DNA of 64,000 nt from UBA3537 sp964219345 (GTDB lineage: Bacteria > Bacteroidota > Bacteroidia > Flavobacteriales > Flavobacteriaceae): NCBI GenBank assembly GCA_964219345.1, contig CAXPPN010000025.1:179567-243566 (forward strand). Reading direction: 5' to 3'. Shown here one piece after another: positions 8,641 to 17,056 of the stretch (positions are counted from its first letter, which is position 1; each line of letters starts with the position of its first letter). The notes beneath the pieces are model-generated. The model did no database searches, was not told the DNA's origin, and saw only the letters and a list, made by a program, of their open reading frames with translations. Made by a program: the position numbers and the translations under genes.

Positions 8641-9600
8641 TTATTTGGATTTATTGTTAGAATCATCCGTGGAATATGGTTTTGGTTTTTTACCAAATAA
8701 TGAAAAATGGACATAACGCTTTGGATTTAATTTCATGTCCTCCAAGAGTGCTTCCATTTGACCCAATGCGCCTTCCAAATTATTATACAATCCTTCGTCT
8801 TTCATGAGTTTACCAATTGAGCCTTCGCCTTTTTCAATATTCTTCAAAAGTTGGTCAAAATTTGAAATTGTAGATTGAAGTCCATTGATGGTTTGTTTTA
8901 AATCTGCTTCTGCTAAATTTGAACTTACTTCAGAAAGATTTTCAGAAATATTACTAAAATTATCTAATGTTGTTGTTATGGATGTTTTGTTGTCTTGAAG
9001 AAGTGCATTTAGTGCATTTGAGGTCGATTCAAAAGAAGTAATTGTTTGTTCCAATTGCGAAAAACTTCCTCTAATATTCGATTTTGTTTTTTCGTCAAAA
9101 ACACTATTTATATTTGCTAACAGTACGTCTGTACTTTCCATCACTTTTTCGATTTTTTGCTGCAGAGGGGTTAATTTTTGATTGACTAAATCTGTTAGAC
9201 CAGGTTTTATTTCAGAACGAAGTACATCGCCAGAAATGACATTTTCAGCGCCATCATTAGCGGGAACAATTGCAATTGCTTTTCCACCTATTAAACCAGA
9301 TTCATATAGCTCAGCGGTACTATTTTTAGAAAATTTAAAATTGCTATCAATAAGCATTAAAACTTCAAGTTTACCACTTCCATCTTCTGTGAATGTTATG
9401 TCCTGTACTTTGCCAATTTTATGACCATTAATCGTTACTGCTGCAGAAGGTATAAGCCCTTCAACGTTGTCATAAATTGCGGTAATTTTTCTAGAACTAT
9501 TCAAAAGGTTTTCACCCTTCAAATAATTAAAAATAAATATGAATAATAAAATCCCTGAAAGGACTAATATTGCTGTTTTTATTTCTTTTGTGATTTTCAA
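8641..9600 (-). CDS. MlaD/MCE-family phospholipid-transport protein
   Basis: A 319-aa inner-membrane-anchored protein with one N-terminal transmembrane helix (about 10-26), then an MCE domain: YDNVEGLIPSAAVTINGHKIGKV through LIGGKAIAIVP. A long helical region follows (about 140-280) with a coiled-coil look and a hydrophilic C-terminus. MCE proteins form hexameric rings that carry lipid between membranes. The MlaE permease and MlaF ATPase genes are not in the window, so this copy is separate from them here. It sits between the amidase and the Fe-S protein, gaps of 53 and 9 bases. Confidence 0.87.
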   Translation of the reverse strand: MKITKEIKTAILVLSGILLFIFIFNYLKGENLLNSSRKITAIYDNVEGLIPSAAVTINGHKIGKVQDITFTEDGSGKLEVLMLIDSNFKFSKNSTAELYESGLIGGKAIAIVPANDGAENVISGDVLRSEIKPGLTDLVNQKLTPLQQKIEKVMESTDVLLANINSVFDEKTKSNIRGSFSQLEQTITSFESTSNALNALLQDNKTSITTTLDNFSNISENLSEVSSNLAEADLKQTINGLQSTISNFDQLLKNIEKGEGSIGKLMKDEGLYNNLEGALGQMEALLEDMKLNPKRYVHFSLFGKKPKPYSTDDSNNKSK

Positions 9601-9653
9601 TATTCTAGATTTTGATGCCTTACAAATCTAACTAATTAATTTGTAATAAGAGG

Positions 9654-10733
9654 TTAATTCAAAATAGTTTTTAAAGCCTCTTTTAATGAAATTCTGGTAT
9701 TATTTTTATAGGCTACAACAAAAGCAGAAGTATACCCCACTCCAATAGCTTCGTTTTTGAGCTCTTTAGCCTTATTATAATCTGTTGTTTCGCCATAAAA
9801 ATAACGATAAACTGATGTTAGTTTTGTTCGAGAAATTGGACTCAAACCTTTAAAATTATATGACTTTGGTGCAACTTTATTTGATGAAGCAGCAATTTGA
9901 ACTTTAAATATAATTTGAGCTATATTTTTGGTGTCTTCTACTGATAAATTTTCAGTTGAAATTTCGGGATTTAAACTGGATTTATAATCCAAAACAGCAT
10001 CAAGAATACTTTTCGAAATTTCTTCTTTTCCACGTTCAGAATTCAAATAATCGCCTTCTTTTCTATTTGTAATAAAACCTGTTTCAACCAAAACACTTGG
10101 CATGTAAGTATTATGAAGAACCCAAAATCCAGCTTGTTTAACCCCTCTATCTCTACGCTTTAGCTTTTGAGCAAAATTATTTTGAATGGTTCTTGCCAAT
10201 AAAATGCTTTGATCTAAATAATCTTCTTGTAAAAGGGTTAATCCAATAAAAGACTCTGGAGAACTTGGATCAAAACCTTCGTAATTTTGCTCATAATCAT
10301 CTTCCATAAAAATGACTTCATTTTCTTGTTGTGCTACCCGAAAATTTGATTCATTCCTATGGAGTCCTAAGACATAGGTTTCAGTTCCATAGGCTTGTGT
10401 GTTGTGTGCATTACAATGGACAGAGATAAAAAGATCTGCATCTGCCTTGTTGGCAATAGCTGCACGCTGACGAAGTTCCAAAAAAACATCTTTTTTTCGG
10501 GTGTAAATCACTTCTATATCATCTATGTTTTCAAGCTGCTTACCAACTCGTAAAACAATATCCAAAGCAATATCTTTTTCTTTGTACCCAAAAGACGTTG
10601 GACGACCTGGATCTTTACCACCATGTCCTGCATCTAAAACCACAATAAAAGGTTTGGTATTATTTTTGGACTGAGCAAGAGAAATCAATCCAAAAAAACA
10701 TAAAAGGATTGTTAAAAATGATTTAATTTGCAT
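9654..10733 (-). CDS. N-acetylmuramoyl-L-alanine amidase (Amidase_3), periplasmic
   Basis: A 359-aa protein with a signal peptide (1-21) and an Amidase_3 zinc domain (about 28-250). Zinc ligands fit His37 (DAGHGG), Glu52 (YKEKDIA) and His106 (SVHCNAH), with the catalytic Glu in VLVETGFITN at about 217. It cleaves the amide between N-acetylmuramic acid and L-Ala in peptidoglycan. The C-terminal part (about 270-359) resembles a SPOR-like segment (FKVQIAASSNKVA...), which would help septal localisation; this is inference. It heads the six-gene minus-strand run and is divergent from the lptD-like gene. Confidence 0.9.
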   Translation of the reverse strand: MQIKSFLTILLCFFGLISLAQSKNNTKPFIVVLDAGHGGKDPGRPTSFGYKEKDIALDIVLRVGKQLENIDDIEVIYTRKKDVFLELRQRAAIANKADADLFISVHCNAHNTQAYGTETYVLGLHRNESNFRVAQQENEVIFMEDDYEQNYEGFDPSSPESFIGLTLLQEDYLDQSILLARTIQNNFAQKLKRRDRGVKQAGFWVLHNTYMPSVLVETGFITNRKEGDYLNSERGKEEISKSILDAVLDYKSSLNPEISTENLSVEDTKNIAQIIFKVQIAASSNKVAPKSYNFKGLSPISRTKLTSVYRYFYGETTDYNKAKELKNEAIGVGYTSAFVVAYKNNTRISLKEALKTILN

Positions 10734-10796
10734 ACTAAATAATAGTTGGCTTGCAACTGAAGCAGTTTAATAATATTAAGTCGAGGAAAATATCCT

Positions 10797-10804
10797 TAAC
10801 TTTG
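10797..10804 (+). promoter_or_regulatory. -7 box for the lptD-like gene
   Basis: TAACTTTG is an exact match to TAnnTTTG, 47 bases upstream of the TTG start. No good TTG element is seen at the usual distance upstream. Its position supports transcription starting downstream of it and translation starting at the TTG at 10852. Confidence 0.5.
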
Positions 10805-10851
10805 GTGCTTCAAAAACCAAGCCATTCAATACAAAAATACAGCTAAAAGCA

Positions 10852-13551
10852 TTGAAAACAACATTCTTTCAACTACTTTTTATCTTAAGTTTTACAATGC
10901 TTACTAACAATATTGGTATCGCACAGGACCTCCCTAAATCTTCTACAGAAGTTCCAATTGCGCTACCAGCTCCAGAAAAAACTATTTTGGATTCTTTACC
11001 AAATATTGAGACTCCGCAAGTTCAAAAAGATTCCATTAATACAGATAGTATTGCAAAGCCTAAGGGAGTTTTAGAAGGAATTGTCGATTATAAAGCCAAA
11101 GATTACACTTCAGTAAATCAAAAAACGAAGCAAATTTTCTTAAACAATGAGGCCGAAGTCCAATATCAAGATATGGACATAAAATCGGGGGTTATTATTA
11201 TCGATTATGGAAAAGATTTGGTGTATGCAGGCCGACTTAAAGACTCTCTGGGAAATTACTCCCAAGCCCCAGTTTTTAAACAAGGTAGCGATGTTGTGGA
11301 ACCAGATTCTATTGTTTATAATATGAAAACAAAAAAAGCATTGATTTGGAATTCCAAAACAGAGCAACAAGGTGGGAGAATTATTTCTAAACTTACCAAA
11401 AAAGAAAATGACTCTGTATATTTTGTAAAACGAGCAAAATTTACAACTTCCGAAAATGAAGAAAATCCAGAATATTATTTTCTATTACGCAAGGCAAAAG
11501 TAGTCCCTGGAAAAAAAGTGGTTACTGGTCTAACAAATATGTTTATTGCAGATGTACCAACACCGATTGGTTTACCTTTTGCATTTTTTCCACTGAGCAA
11601 AAAAAGAACCTCAGGAGTCATTTTTCCATCATTTGGTGAGCAAAACAATAGAGGGTATTTTCTGCAAAATGGCGGCTATTATTTTGCCTTGAGCGATTAT
11701 ATAGATTTGGCCACTTTAGGCGATTATTATACTAATGGAAGCTATGGGTTGCGATTGGAAAGCAACTATGCCGTTCGGTACAAATTTAGAGGAAATCTGA
11801 GTTTTCGATACGAAAACCTTATTAATAGCGAAAGAGGCTTTCCTGATTATTCAAAAAGTATAATTTACAATTTACGATGGAATCAAAGTCAAGACAGTAA
11901 ATCTAATCCAAGTTCTCGATTTTCGGCGTCAGTAAATTTGGGAAGTAGTACGTATTATCAGGAATCTATAAATCAGCTGAACACTTCCAATTTTTTGAAC
12001 AACACTCTTGCATCATCAGTGTCGTATTCAAAAACTTTTCGTGGAGAACCTCAAGTAAATATTAGCGTAACCGCTACACACTCTCAAAATACAAATACTC
12101 AAACGATAAACATGACACTTCCAACATTTCAAGGGAGTGTAGATCGTGTTTTCCCATTTGCACCAAAAACAGGGAGCAAGAAAGGGGTTTTTCAGAATAT
12201 TAATTTTCAATATAATGTTCGTGGTGAAAATCGTATTCAAACCACAGACTCTTTGTTCTTTAAGAAAGAAATGTTTGATGATGCAAAAGCAGGTATGCAA
12301 CATACAATTCCAATAAGTACAAATTTCAAATTATTCAAATATTTCAGTATGAGTACAAGTGCCAATTTAAATCATAGTTGGGCTTTTAATACCATAAAAA
12401 AAGAATATGATATTGATAATCAAGAAGTTGTAACAACAGATTTAAGAGGGTTTGATTCGTATACCACTTATAATTTTAGTACCAGCTTGGGAACAACCTT
12501 TTATGGGCTTTTTAATTTTGGTGAAGATAAAAAAATTCAAGCCATACGCCATGTTGTGCGACCATCAATTAGCTATAATGTTACACCATCTTTCGAACAA
12601 TACTATGATACTTATGAAGTCGTAAGTGCAGATGGCTTAACCAACGAACAGGTTGAATATAGTAGGTTTGAGCAATCGCTTTTTGGTGCGCCAAGCAATC
12701 GATATTCTAGTAGTATTGGATTATCATTAACAAATAATTTAGAAGCTAAAGTTAGAGACAAAGACAGTACAGCCACAGAACCCAAAAAAATATTTTTATT
12801 GAATTCACTTAATTTTTCTACCAGTTATAATATTGCTAGTGATTCTTTAAATTGGAATCCTGTAAGAATGACTGGTGGAACACAATTATTTGACAATAAA
12901 ATGAGTTTGAATTTTGGTGCTACACTAGACCCCTATGCATTGGATAACAACAATAAAAAAATCAATACATTTAATATTGATAATGGAGGGAGTTTGTTCC
13001 GTATTTCTAGCGCAAACCTAACCATGAGTTATAATCTTTCTAGTGATACTTTTGGTGGAGATGATTCAAATGATAATGATGCTGCAACACAGGAATCTTT
13101 GAGAAGTGGTGGTCGTGCAGATGATTTATTTGGAAAACCTCAAGATTTTGCAGACAGAAGACTGAATAGCGATAGAAAAAATGATGAAGATCCAACTCCA
13201 ACAGATTTGTACAAGTATAAAATCCCTTGGAGTTTACGACTTGCATATGCTGTAAATTATAATAATTCTAGGCGACAAAGTGAGATTTCCTCGCACTCAC
13301 TGATGTTTTCTGGAGATATAGAATTATCGCCAAGATGGAGTGTTGGTGCCTCTTCAGGTTATGATTTTAAGAACAAAGGATTCACGTATACACAATTGCG
13401 TTTTGAAAGAGATTTGGAAAGTTGGCGTATGAACTTTTCGTGGATTCCTTTTAGTAGTCGAAGTTCATGGAATTTCTTTATTGGTATACGTTCTAGTATT
13501 CTTAGCGATATAAAATACGACAAGCAACGACAACGCGATAAAACACTATAA
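10852..13551 (+). CDS. LptD-like LPS-assembly outer-membrane barrel protein
   Basis: An 899-aa outer-membrane protein of the Bacteroidota LptD_2 type. A signal peptide (1-24, ending GIAQD) is followed by a Pro-rich linker, an OstA-like periplasmic domain (about 75-230, IFLNNEAEVQYQDMDIKSG...), then a large aromatic-rich beta barrel to the C-terminus. It should insert LPS into the outer leaflet. The start is a TTG: the frame is open upstream to a stop at 10777 with no ATG, GTG or TTG, and the next ATG (residue 16) would cut the signal peptide. ridA follows after 11 bases. The family call rests on architecture and recalled homologues. Confidence 0.85.
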   Translation: MKTTFFQLLFILSFTMLTNNIGIAQDLPKSSTEVPIALPAPEKTILDSLPNIETPQVQKDSINTDSIAKPKGVLEGIVDYKAKDYTSVNQKTKQIFLNNEAEVQYQDMDIKSGVIIIDYGKDLVYAGRLKDSLGNYSQAPVFKQGSDVVEPDSIVYNMKTKKALIWNSKTEQQGGRIISKLTKKENDSVYFVKRAKFTTSENEENPEYYFLLRKAKVVPGKKVVTGLTNMFIADVPTPIGLPFAFFPLSKKRTSGVIFPSFGEQNNRGYFLQNGGYYFALSDYIDLATLGDYYTNGSYGLRLESNYAVRYKFRGNLSFRYENLINSERGFPDYSKSIIYNLRWNQSQDSKSNPSSRFSASVNLGSSTYYQESINQLNTSNFLNNTLASSVSYSKTFRGEPQVNISVTATHSQNTNTQTINMTLPTFQGSVDRVFPFAPKTGSKKGVFQNINFQYNVRGENRIQTTDSLFFKKEMFDDAKAGMQHTIPISTNFKLFKYFSMSTSANLNHSWAFNTIKKEYDIDNQEVVTTDLRGFDSYTTYNFSTSLGTTFYGLFNFGEDKKIQAIRHVVRPSISYNVTPSFEQYYDTYEVVSADGLTNEQVEYSRFEQSLFGAPSNRYSSSIGLSLTNNLEAKVRDKDSTATEPKKIFLLNSLNFSTSYNIASDSLNWNPVRMTGGTQLFDNKMSLNFGATLDPYALDNNNKKINTFNIDNGGSLFRISSANLTMSYNLSSDTFGGDDSNDNDAATQESLRSGGRADDLFGKPQDFADRRLNSDRKNDEDPTPTDLYKYKIPWSLRLAYAVNYNNSRRQSEISSHSLMFSGDIELSPRWSVGASSGYDFKNKGFTYTQLRFERDLESWRMNFSWIPFSSRSSWNFFIGIRSSILSDIKYDKQRQRDKTL

Positions 13552-13562
13552 CACATATTTGA

Positions 13563-13943
13563 ATGAAAAAAATTATCACAACTGAGAATGCCCCTGCACC
13601 AATTGGTCCATACAACCAAGCTGTACTTTTGGGGGATATTCTTTACACCTCAGGACAAATTGCAATAAACCCAAAAACAGCTGCGCTTGAAACCAATGAT
13701 ATTGAGTCAGAAACGACTTTAGTGATGGAGAATTTGAAAGCAATTTTGGAAGCTGCACAAATGACTTTCGAAAATGTTATAAAATCTTCTATTTTTGTTT
13801 CTGACATGCATAATTTTTCTAAAATAAATGAAGTCTACGGAAAATATTTCAATAGTGAAACTGCACCAGCAAGAGAAACTGTAGAGGTCGCTAATTTACC
13901 AAAATTTGTAAATGTAGAAATTAGCGTAATTGCTTCACGCTAA
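13563..13943 (+). CDS. ridA: RidA-family reactive enamine/imine deaminase
   Basis: A 126-aa protein covering the entire YjgF/YER057c/UK114 fold. It begins with the typical ENAPAPIGPYNQAV and ends with ARETVEVANLPKFVNVEISVIA, which contains the substrate-carboxylate arginine and the catalytic-site glutamate of active RidA proteins. The family hydrolyses 2-aminoacrylate and other reactive enamines made by PLP enzymes, acting as a cytoplasmic trimer. It lies 11 bases after the lptD-like gene, probably on the same transcript. It converges with the GlcNAc kinase gene after 10 bases. Confidence 0.93.
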   Translation: MKKIITTENAPAPIGPYNQAVLLGDILYTSGQIAINPKTAALETNDIESETTLVMENLKAILEAAQMTFENVIKSSIFVSDMHNFSKINEVYGKYFNSETAPARETVEVANLPKFVNVEISVIASR

Positions 13944-13953
13944 TAAAATTAAA

Positions 13954-14826
13954 TTACACCGCTTTTATTTGACGTACATGATAGTCGGCCAGACCTTCTA
14001 TTGGGCGTCTTTGAAAATTACCTACAGTAAATCCATACTCTTGAGCAACTTCTTTTATTTCTCTTTGTAGGAAAAATGAGATTGAGCCCGCAAAATGAAC
14101 TGGAGCCGTTTTAATTTCCTCTTTAAATTGCATAATCATTGTTTCAACAAAAGACCTCAACCCTTTTTTGATAACCTTTTGTACGTATTCAGATTCTTTA
14201 TTTAAAATTAAAAATTCTGCAAAAGTTGCCAAATATGCATTTGGATTTGGTTTTTTATAAAGATTAATTTTAATAAAATCATCATCCATATTATAACGCG
14301 TTTTGAAAATTAATTTCAAATCGTGTGGCATAAAATTAAAGTAATAATCACGTAACAATTGGCGCCCAAAATAATTACCCGAAGCATCATCCATTATAGA
14401 ATAACCTAGAGAGATGACACGTTGGTGTATATTAGCACCATCAAAATAAGTGCAATTAGAACCCGTTCCTAATATACAGACTACAGCCGGATTGTGCTCG
14501 ACACCAACCGTTGAAAAAATAGCAGCATAGGTGTCTTCTTTGACATCTACAACTGCTTTTGTAAATATTGACTCTAGTACTTTCTTAAGCATTTTTGGAG
14601 CTTCTACAGTCCCACATCCTGCACCATAGAAAAAAACATGATCAACATCTAATTTATGATCTACAAGTACCTTATTATCATTTATAATTTCAAAAGCTTC
14701 ATTTTCTGAAATTATAGCTGGATTTAGTCCTTTGGTTCGTTGCTTTTCAAAAACTTGATGGCCTGTTTTTGGATCGATTGCAATCCAATCGCATTTAGTA
14801 GAACCACTGTCTATTATAAAAATCAT
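13954..14826 (-). CDS. BadF/BadG-family N-acetylglucosamine kinase
   Basis: A 290-aa ASKHA-fold kinase of the BadF/BcrA group. Phosphate-1 loop IIDSGSTKCDW lies at 4-14, a phosphate-2 loop with CILGTGSNCTYFDG in the middle, and adenosine-motif region FAGSISFFLQ near the C-terminus. Flavobacterial members are annotated as N-acetylglucosamine kinases that phosphorylate GlcNAc for reuse, which fits the GH3 N-acetylhexosaminidase-like gene and the glycolytic neighbours. A strong terminator separates it from gap, so it depends on readthrough or its own promoter. Substrate is family inference. Confidence 0.78.
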   Translation of the reverse strand: MIFIIDSGSTKCDWIAIDPKTGHQVFEKQRTKGLNPAIISENEAFEIINDNKVLVDHKLDVDHVFFYGAGCGTVEAPKMLKKVLESIFTKAVVDVKEDTYAAIFSTVGVEHNPAVVCILGTGSNCTYFDGANIHQRVISLGYSIMDDASGNYFGRQLLRDYYFNFMPHDLKLIFKTRYNMDDDFIKINLYKKPNPNAYLATFAEFLILNKESEYVQKVIKKGLRSFVETMIMQFKEEIKTAPVHFAGSISFFLQREIKEVAQEYGFTVGNFQRRPIEGLADYHVRQIKAV

Positions 14827-14839
14827 AATAATAATGTGA

Positions 14840-14876
14840 AAAAAAATACTGCGCTAAAAAAAGGCAGTATTTTTTT
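14840..14876 (-). terminator. intrinsic terminator downstream of gap
   Basis: A 13-bp stem (14840-14852 with 14864-14876) joining an A-run plus TACTGC to its complement, loop of 11. It begins 5 bases after the gap stop on the minus strand and ends in a T-run. It lies 13 bases before the start of the GlcNAc kinase gene. Confidence 0.75.
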
Positions 14877-14881
14877 AAAAT

Positions 14882-15883
14882 TTATAATGAGTTGATATGT
14901 TGCGCTAAGTCGACTAGTTTTGATGAATACCCATATTCATTATCGTACCAGGAAATCAACTTTACAAAGTTGTCATTTAGTCCAATACTAGCATTGGCAT
15001 CAAAAGTACTTGTTTTTGGTTCAGATACAAAGTCCTGAGACACTACACCTTCTTCAGTGTATCCTAAAACTCCATTTAATTCGTTTTCAGATGCTTTTTT
15101 TAGAGCAGCTTTTACTTCTTCAAAAGTTGCACTTTTTTCCAAACGACATGTCAAATCAACAACAGAAACGTCTACTGTTGGTACTCTAAAGGCCATTCCT
15201 GTCAATTTACCGTTCAGTTCTGGTATAACTTTTCCAACAGCTTTTGCAGCTCCTGTAGACGCTGGCACAATATTATTTAGAGATGCACGACCAAGTCTGT
15301 AGTTTTTACGTGATGGCCCATCTACTGTAAATTGTGTTGCAGTAGCAGCATGAACTGTTGTCATAAGTCCCTCAACAATTCCAAAGTTGTCATTGATTAC
15401 TTTGGCTAAAGGTGCCAAACAGTTTGTTGTACAAGAAGCGTTGGAAACAATCTTGTGATCAGCTGTAATTTCGTGGTGATTAACACCCATAACAAACATT
15501 GGAGCATCTGCAGACGGAGCAGAAATTGCAACTTTTTTAGCACCAGCTGTAATATGCTTTTGAGCGCCTTCAAGTGTAGTAAAAATACCTGTACAGTCCA
15601 TAACTACATCGGCACCAACAGCATCCCATTTGAGATCTTCTGGATTGCGCTCTGCAGTAACACGAATTTCATTTCCATTCACAACTAAATTGCCGTTTTT
15701 AATCTCTATGCTCCCCTTAAACTGTCCGTGTACCGAATCATATTTAAGAAGATATGCTAAATGCTCTACATCTAATAAATCATTAATTCCTACAACTTCT
15801 ACATTAGGACGTTCTGAAGCAATTCTAAAAGCAATTCTTCCAATTCTTCCAAATCCGTTGATTCCAATTTTTACGTTTGTCAT
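14882..15883 (-). CDS. gap: glyceraldehyde-3-phosphate dehydrogenase, type I
   Basis: A 333-aa GAPDH. The NAD-binding GFGRIGR loop lies at 10-16, the catalytic Cys151 is in NASCTTNCLAP, the base is His178 (TTVHAAT) and the C-terminal WYDNEYGYS is present. Length is standard. It oxidises glyceraldehyde-3-phosphate to 1,3-bisphosphoglycerate. It follows pfkA by 30 bases with no visible terminator between, so a pfkA-gap glycolytic operon is likely, ending at the terminator at 14840-14876. Confidence 0.97.
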   Translation of the reverse strand: MTNVKIGINGFGRIGRIAFRIASERPNVEVVGINDLLDVEHLAYLLKYDSVHGQFKGSIEIKNGNLVVNGNEIRVTAERNPEDLKWDAVGADVVMDCTGIFTTLEGAQKHITAGAKKVAISAPSADAPMFVMGVNHHEITADHKIVSNASCTTNCLAPLAKVINDNFGIVEGLMTTVHAATATQFTVDGPSRKNYRLGRASLNNIVPASTGAAKAVGKVIPELNGKLTGMAFRVPTVDVSVVDLTCRLEKSATFEEVKAALKKASENELNGVLGYTEEGVVSQDFVSEPKTSTFDANASIGLNDNFVKLISWYDNEYGYSSKLVDLAQHINSL

Positions 15884-15913
15884 TTTTGTGTTTTATATTT
15901 CTAGTTAGTTAAT

Positions 15914-16900
15914 TTATGTACTCATTATATCAGAAACTCTTAGGAGTTCTGTATCAATTTTTGAATGCCCTTTTACGGCTTTATCGATTGGGTATAATTC
16001 TAGTTTATTGTTGATCGTTCCAACCATCACATTGTTTTTACCTTCCATTAAAGATTCTACGGCTTTTACACCCATTCTTGAAGCCAAAACACGATCGAAA
16101 CAAGATGGTGAACCTCCACGTTGCATATGCCCCAAAACAGATACTCTTACGTCATATCCTTCAAGATTTTCTTCAACATAATCACGAAGTTCAAAAACGT
16201 TTTTACCTGTTTTATCACCTTCGGCTACAACAACAATACTAGACGATTTTCCTGTATGTTTACTTTTTTCTAAAGATTCTAACAAACGATCTAGTCCAAG
16301 GTCTTCTTCTGGAACCAATATTTCTTCTGCTCCGGAGCCAACACCTGCATTGAGGGCAATATGTCCAACATCTCTACCCATTACTTCAACAAAAAACAAG
16401 CGTTTGTGTGAACTTGCAGTATCTCTAATTTTATCAATTGCTTCTACTGCTGTGTTCAGTGCTGTGTCGTATCCTAGTGTAAAGTTTGTTCCAACAATAT
16501 CATTATCGATAGTTCCTGGAATTCCAATCACAGGAAAATCAAATTCTTCGTTAAAAACCATTCCACCTGTAAAAGTGCCATCCCCTCCAATAAGTACAAG
16601 GGCTTCAATACCACTTTTTTGAAGCTGACCGTAGGCTTGTTGTCTTCCTTCTTTTGTTCTAAAGCGATCTGAACGCGCAGATTTTAAAAAGGTTCCTCCT
16701 TTATTGATGATATTATTAACACTTCTTGCATCAAGAACTTTAAAATCACCATCAATCATGCCTTCGTATCCTCTATAAATACCAACACATTCTATATTAT
16801 GAAAAGCACAAGTGCGGACCACAGATCTAATGGCTGCATTCATGCCAGGAGAGTCGCCTCCAGATGTTAAAACACCTATTTTTTTTATTGAATTTGCCAT
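15914..16900 (-). CDS. pfkA: 6-phosphofructokinase (ATP-dependent)
   Basis: A 328-aa PfkA-type enzyme. It shows TSGGDSPGMNAAIRSVVR at 12-29, the ATP-site IGGDGTFTGG near 103, the catalytic-loop GTIDNDIVGTN near 128 and the allosteric/substrate segment GHMQRGGSPSCFDR in the C-terminal half. The Gly after GGDG argues for ATP rather than pyrophosphate as donor. It catalyses the committed glycolytic step in the cytoplasm. It is the first gene of the pfkA-gap unit, with a -7 promoter box 20 bases upstream. Confidence 0.96.
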   Translation of the reverse strand: MANSIKKIGVLTSGGDSPGMNAAIRSVVRTCAFHNIECVGIYRGYEGMIDGDFKVLDARSVNNIINKGGTFLKSARSDRFRTKEGRQQAYGQLQKSGIEALVLIGGDGTFTGGMVFNEEFDFPVIGIPGTIDNDIVGTNFTLGYDTALNTAVEAIDKIRDTASSHKRLFFVEVMGRDVGHIALNAGVGSGAEEILVPEEDLGLDRLLESLEKSKHTGKSSSIVVVAEGDKTGKNVFELRDYVEENLEGYDVRVSVLGHMQRGGSPSCFDRVLASRMGVKAVESLMEGKNNVMVGTINNKLELYPIDKAVKGHSKIDTELLRVSDIMST

Positions 16901-16920
16901 AATTGTTTAGCTTTAAACCG

Positions 16921-16928
16921 CAAAAGTA
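16921..16928 (-). promoter_or_regulatory. -7 box of the pfkA-gap operon
   Basis: On the minus strand this reads TACTTTTG, an exact TAnnTTTG match 20 bases upstream of the pfkA start. No clear TTG element is found at the usual distance further upstream. Confidence 0.5.
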
Positions 16929-17056
16929 ATAAACTTCTGAATGAATAATAAAAAGGAAAGCACATAATTTTTATACTATTCAAAATTCAAACGTTTTCGT
17001 TAATAACTATTCTATTTTTAATGCAAAAACTTAAGTATTTAATAGCTTTACTAGTC

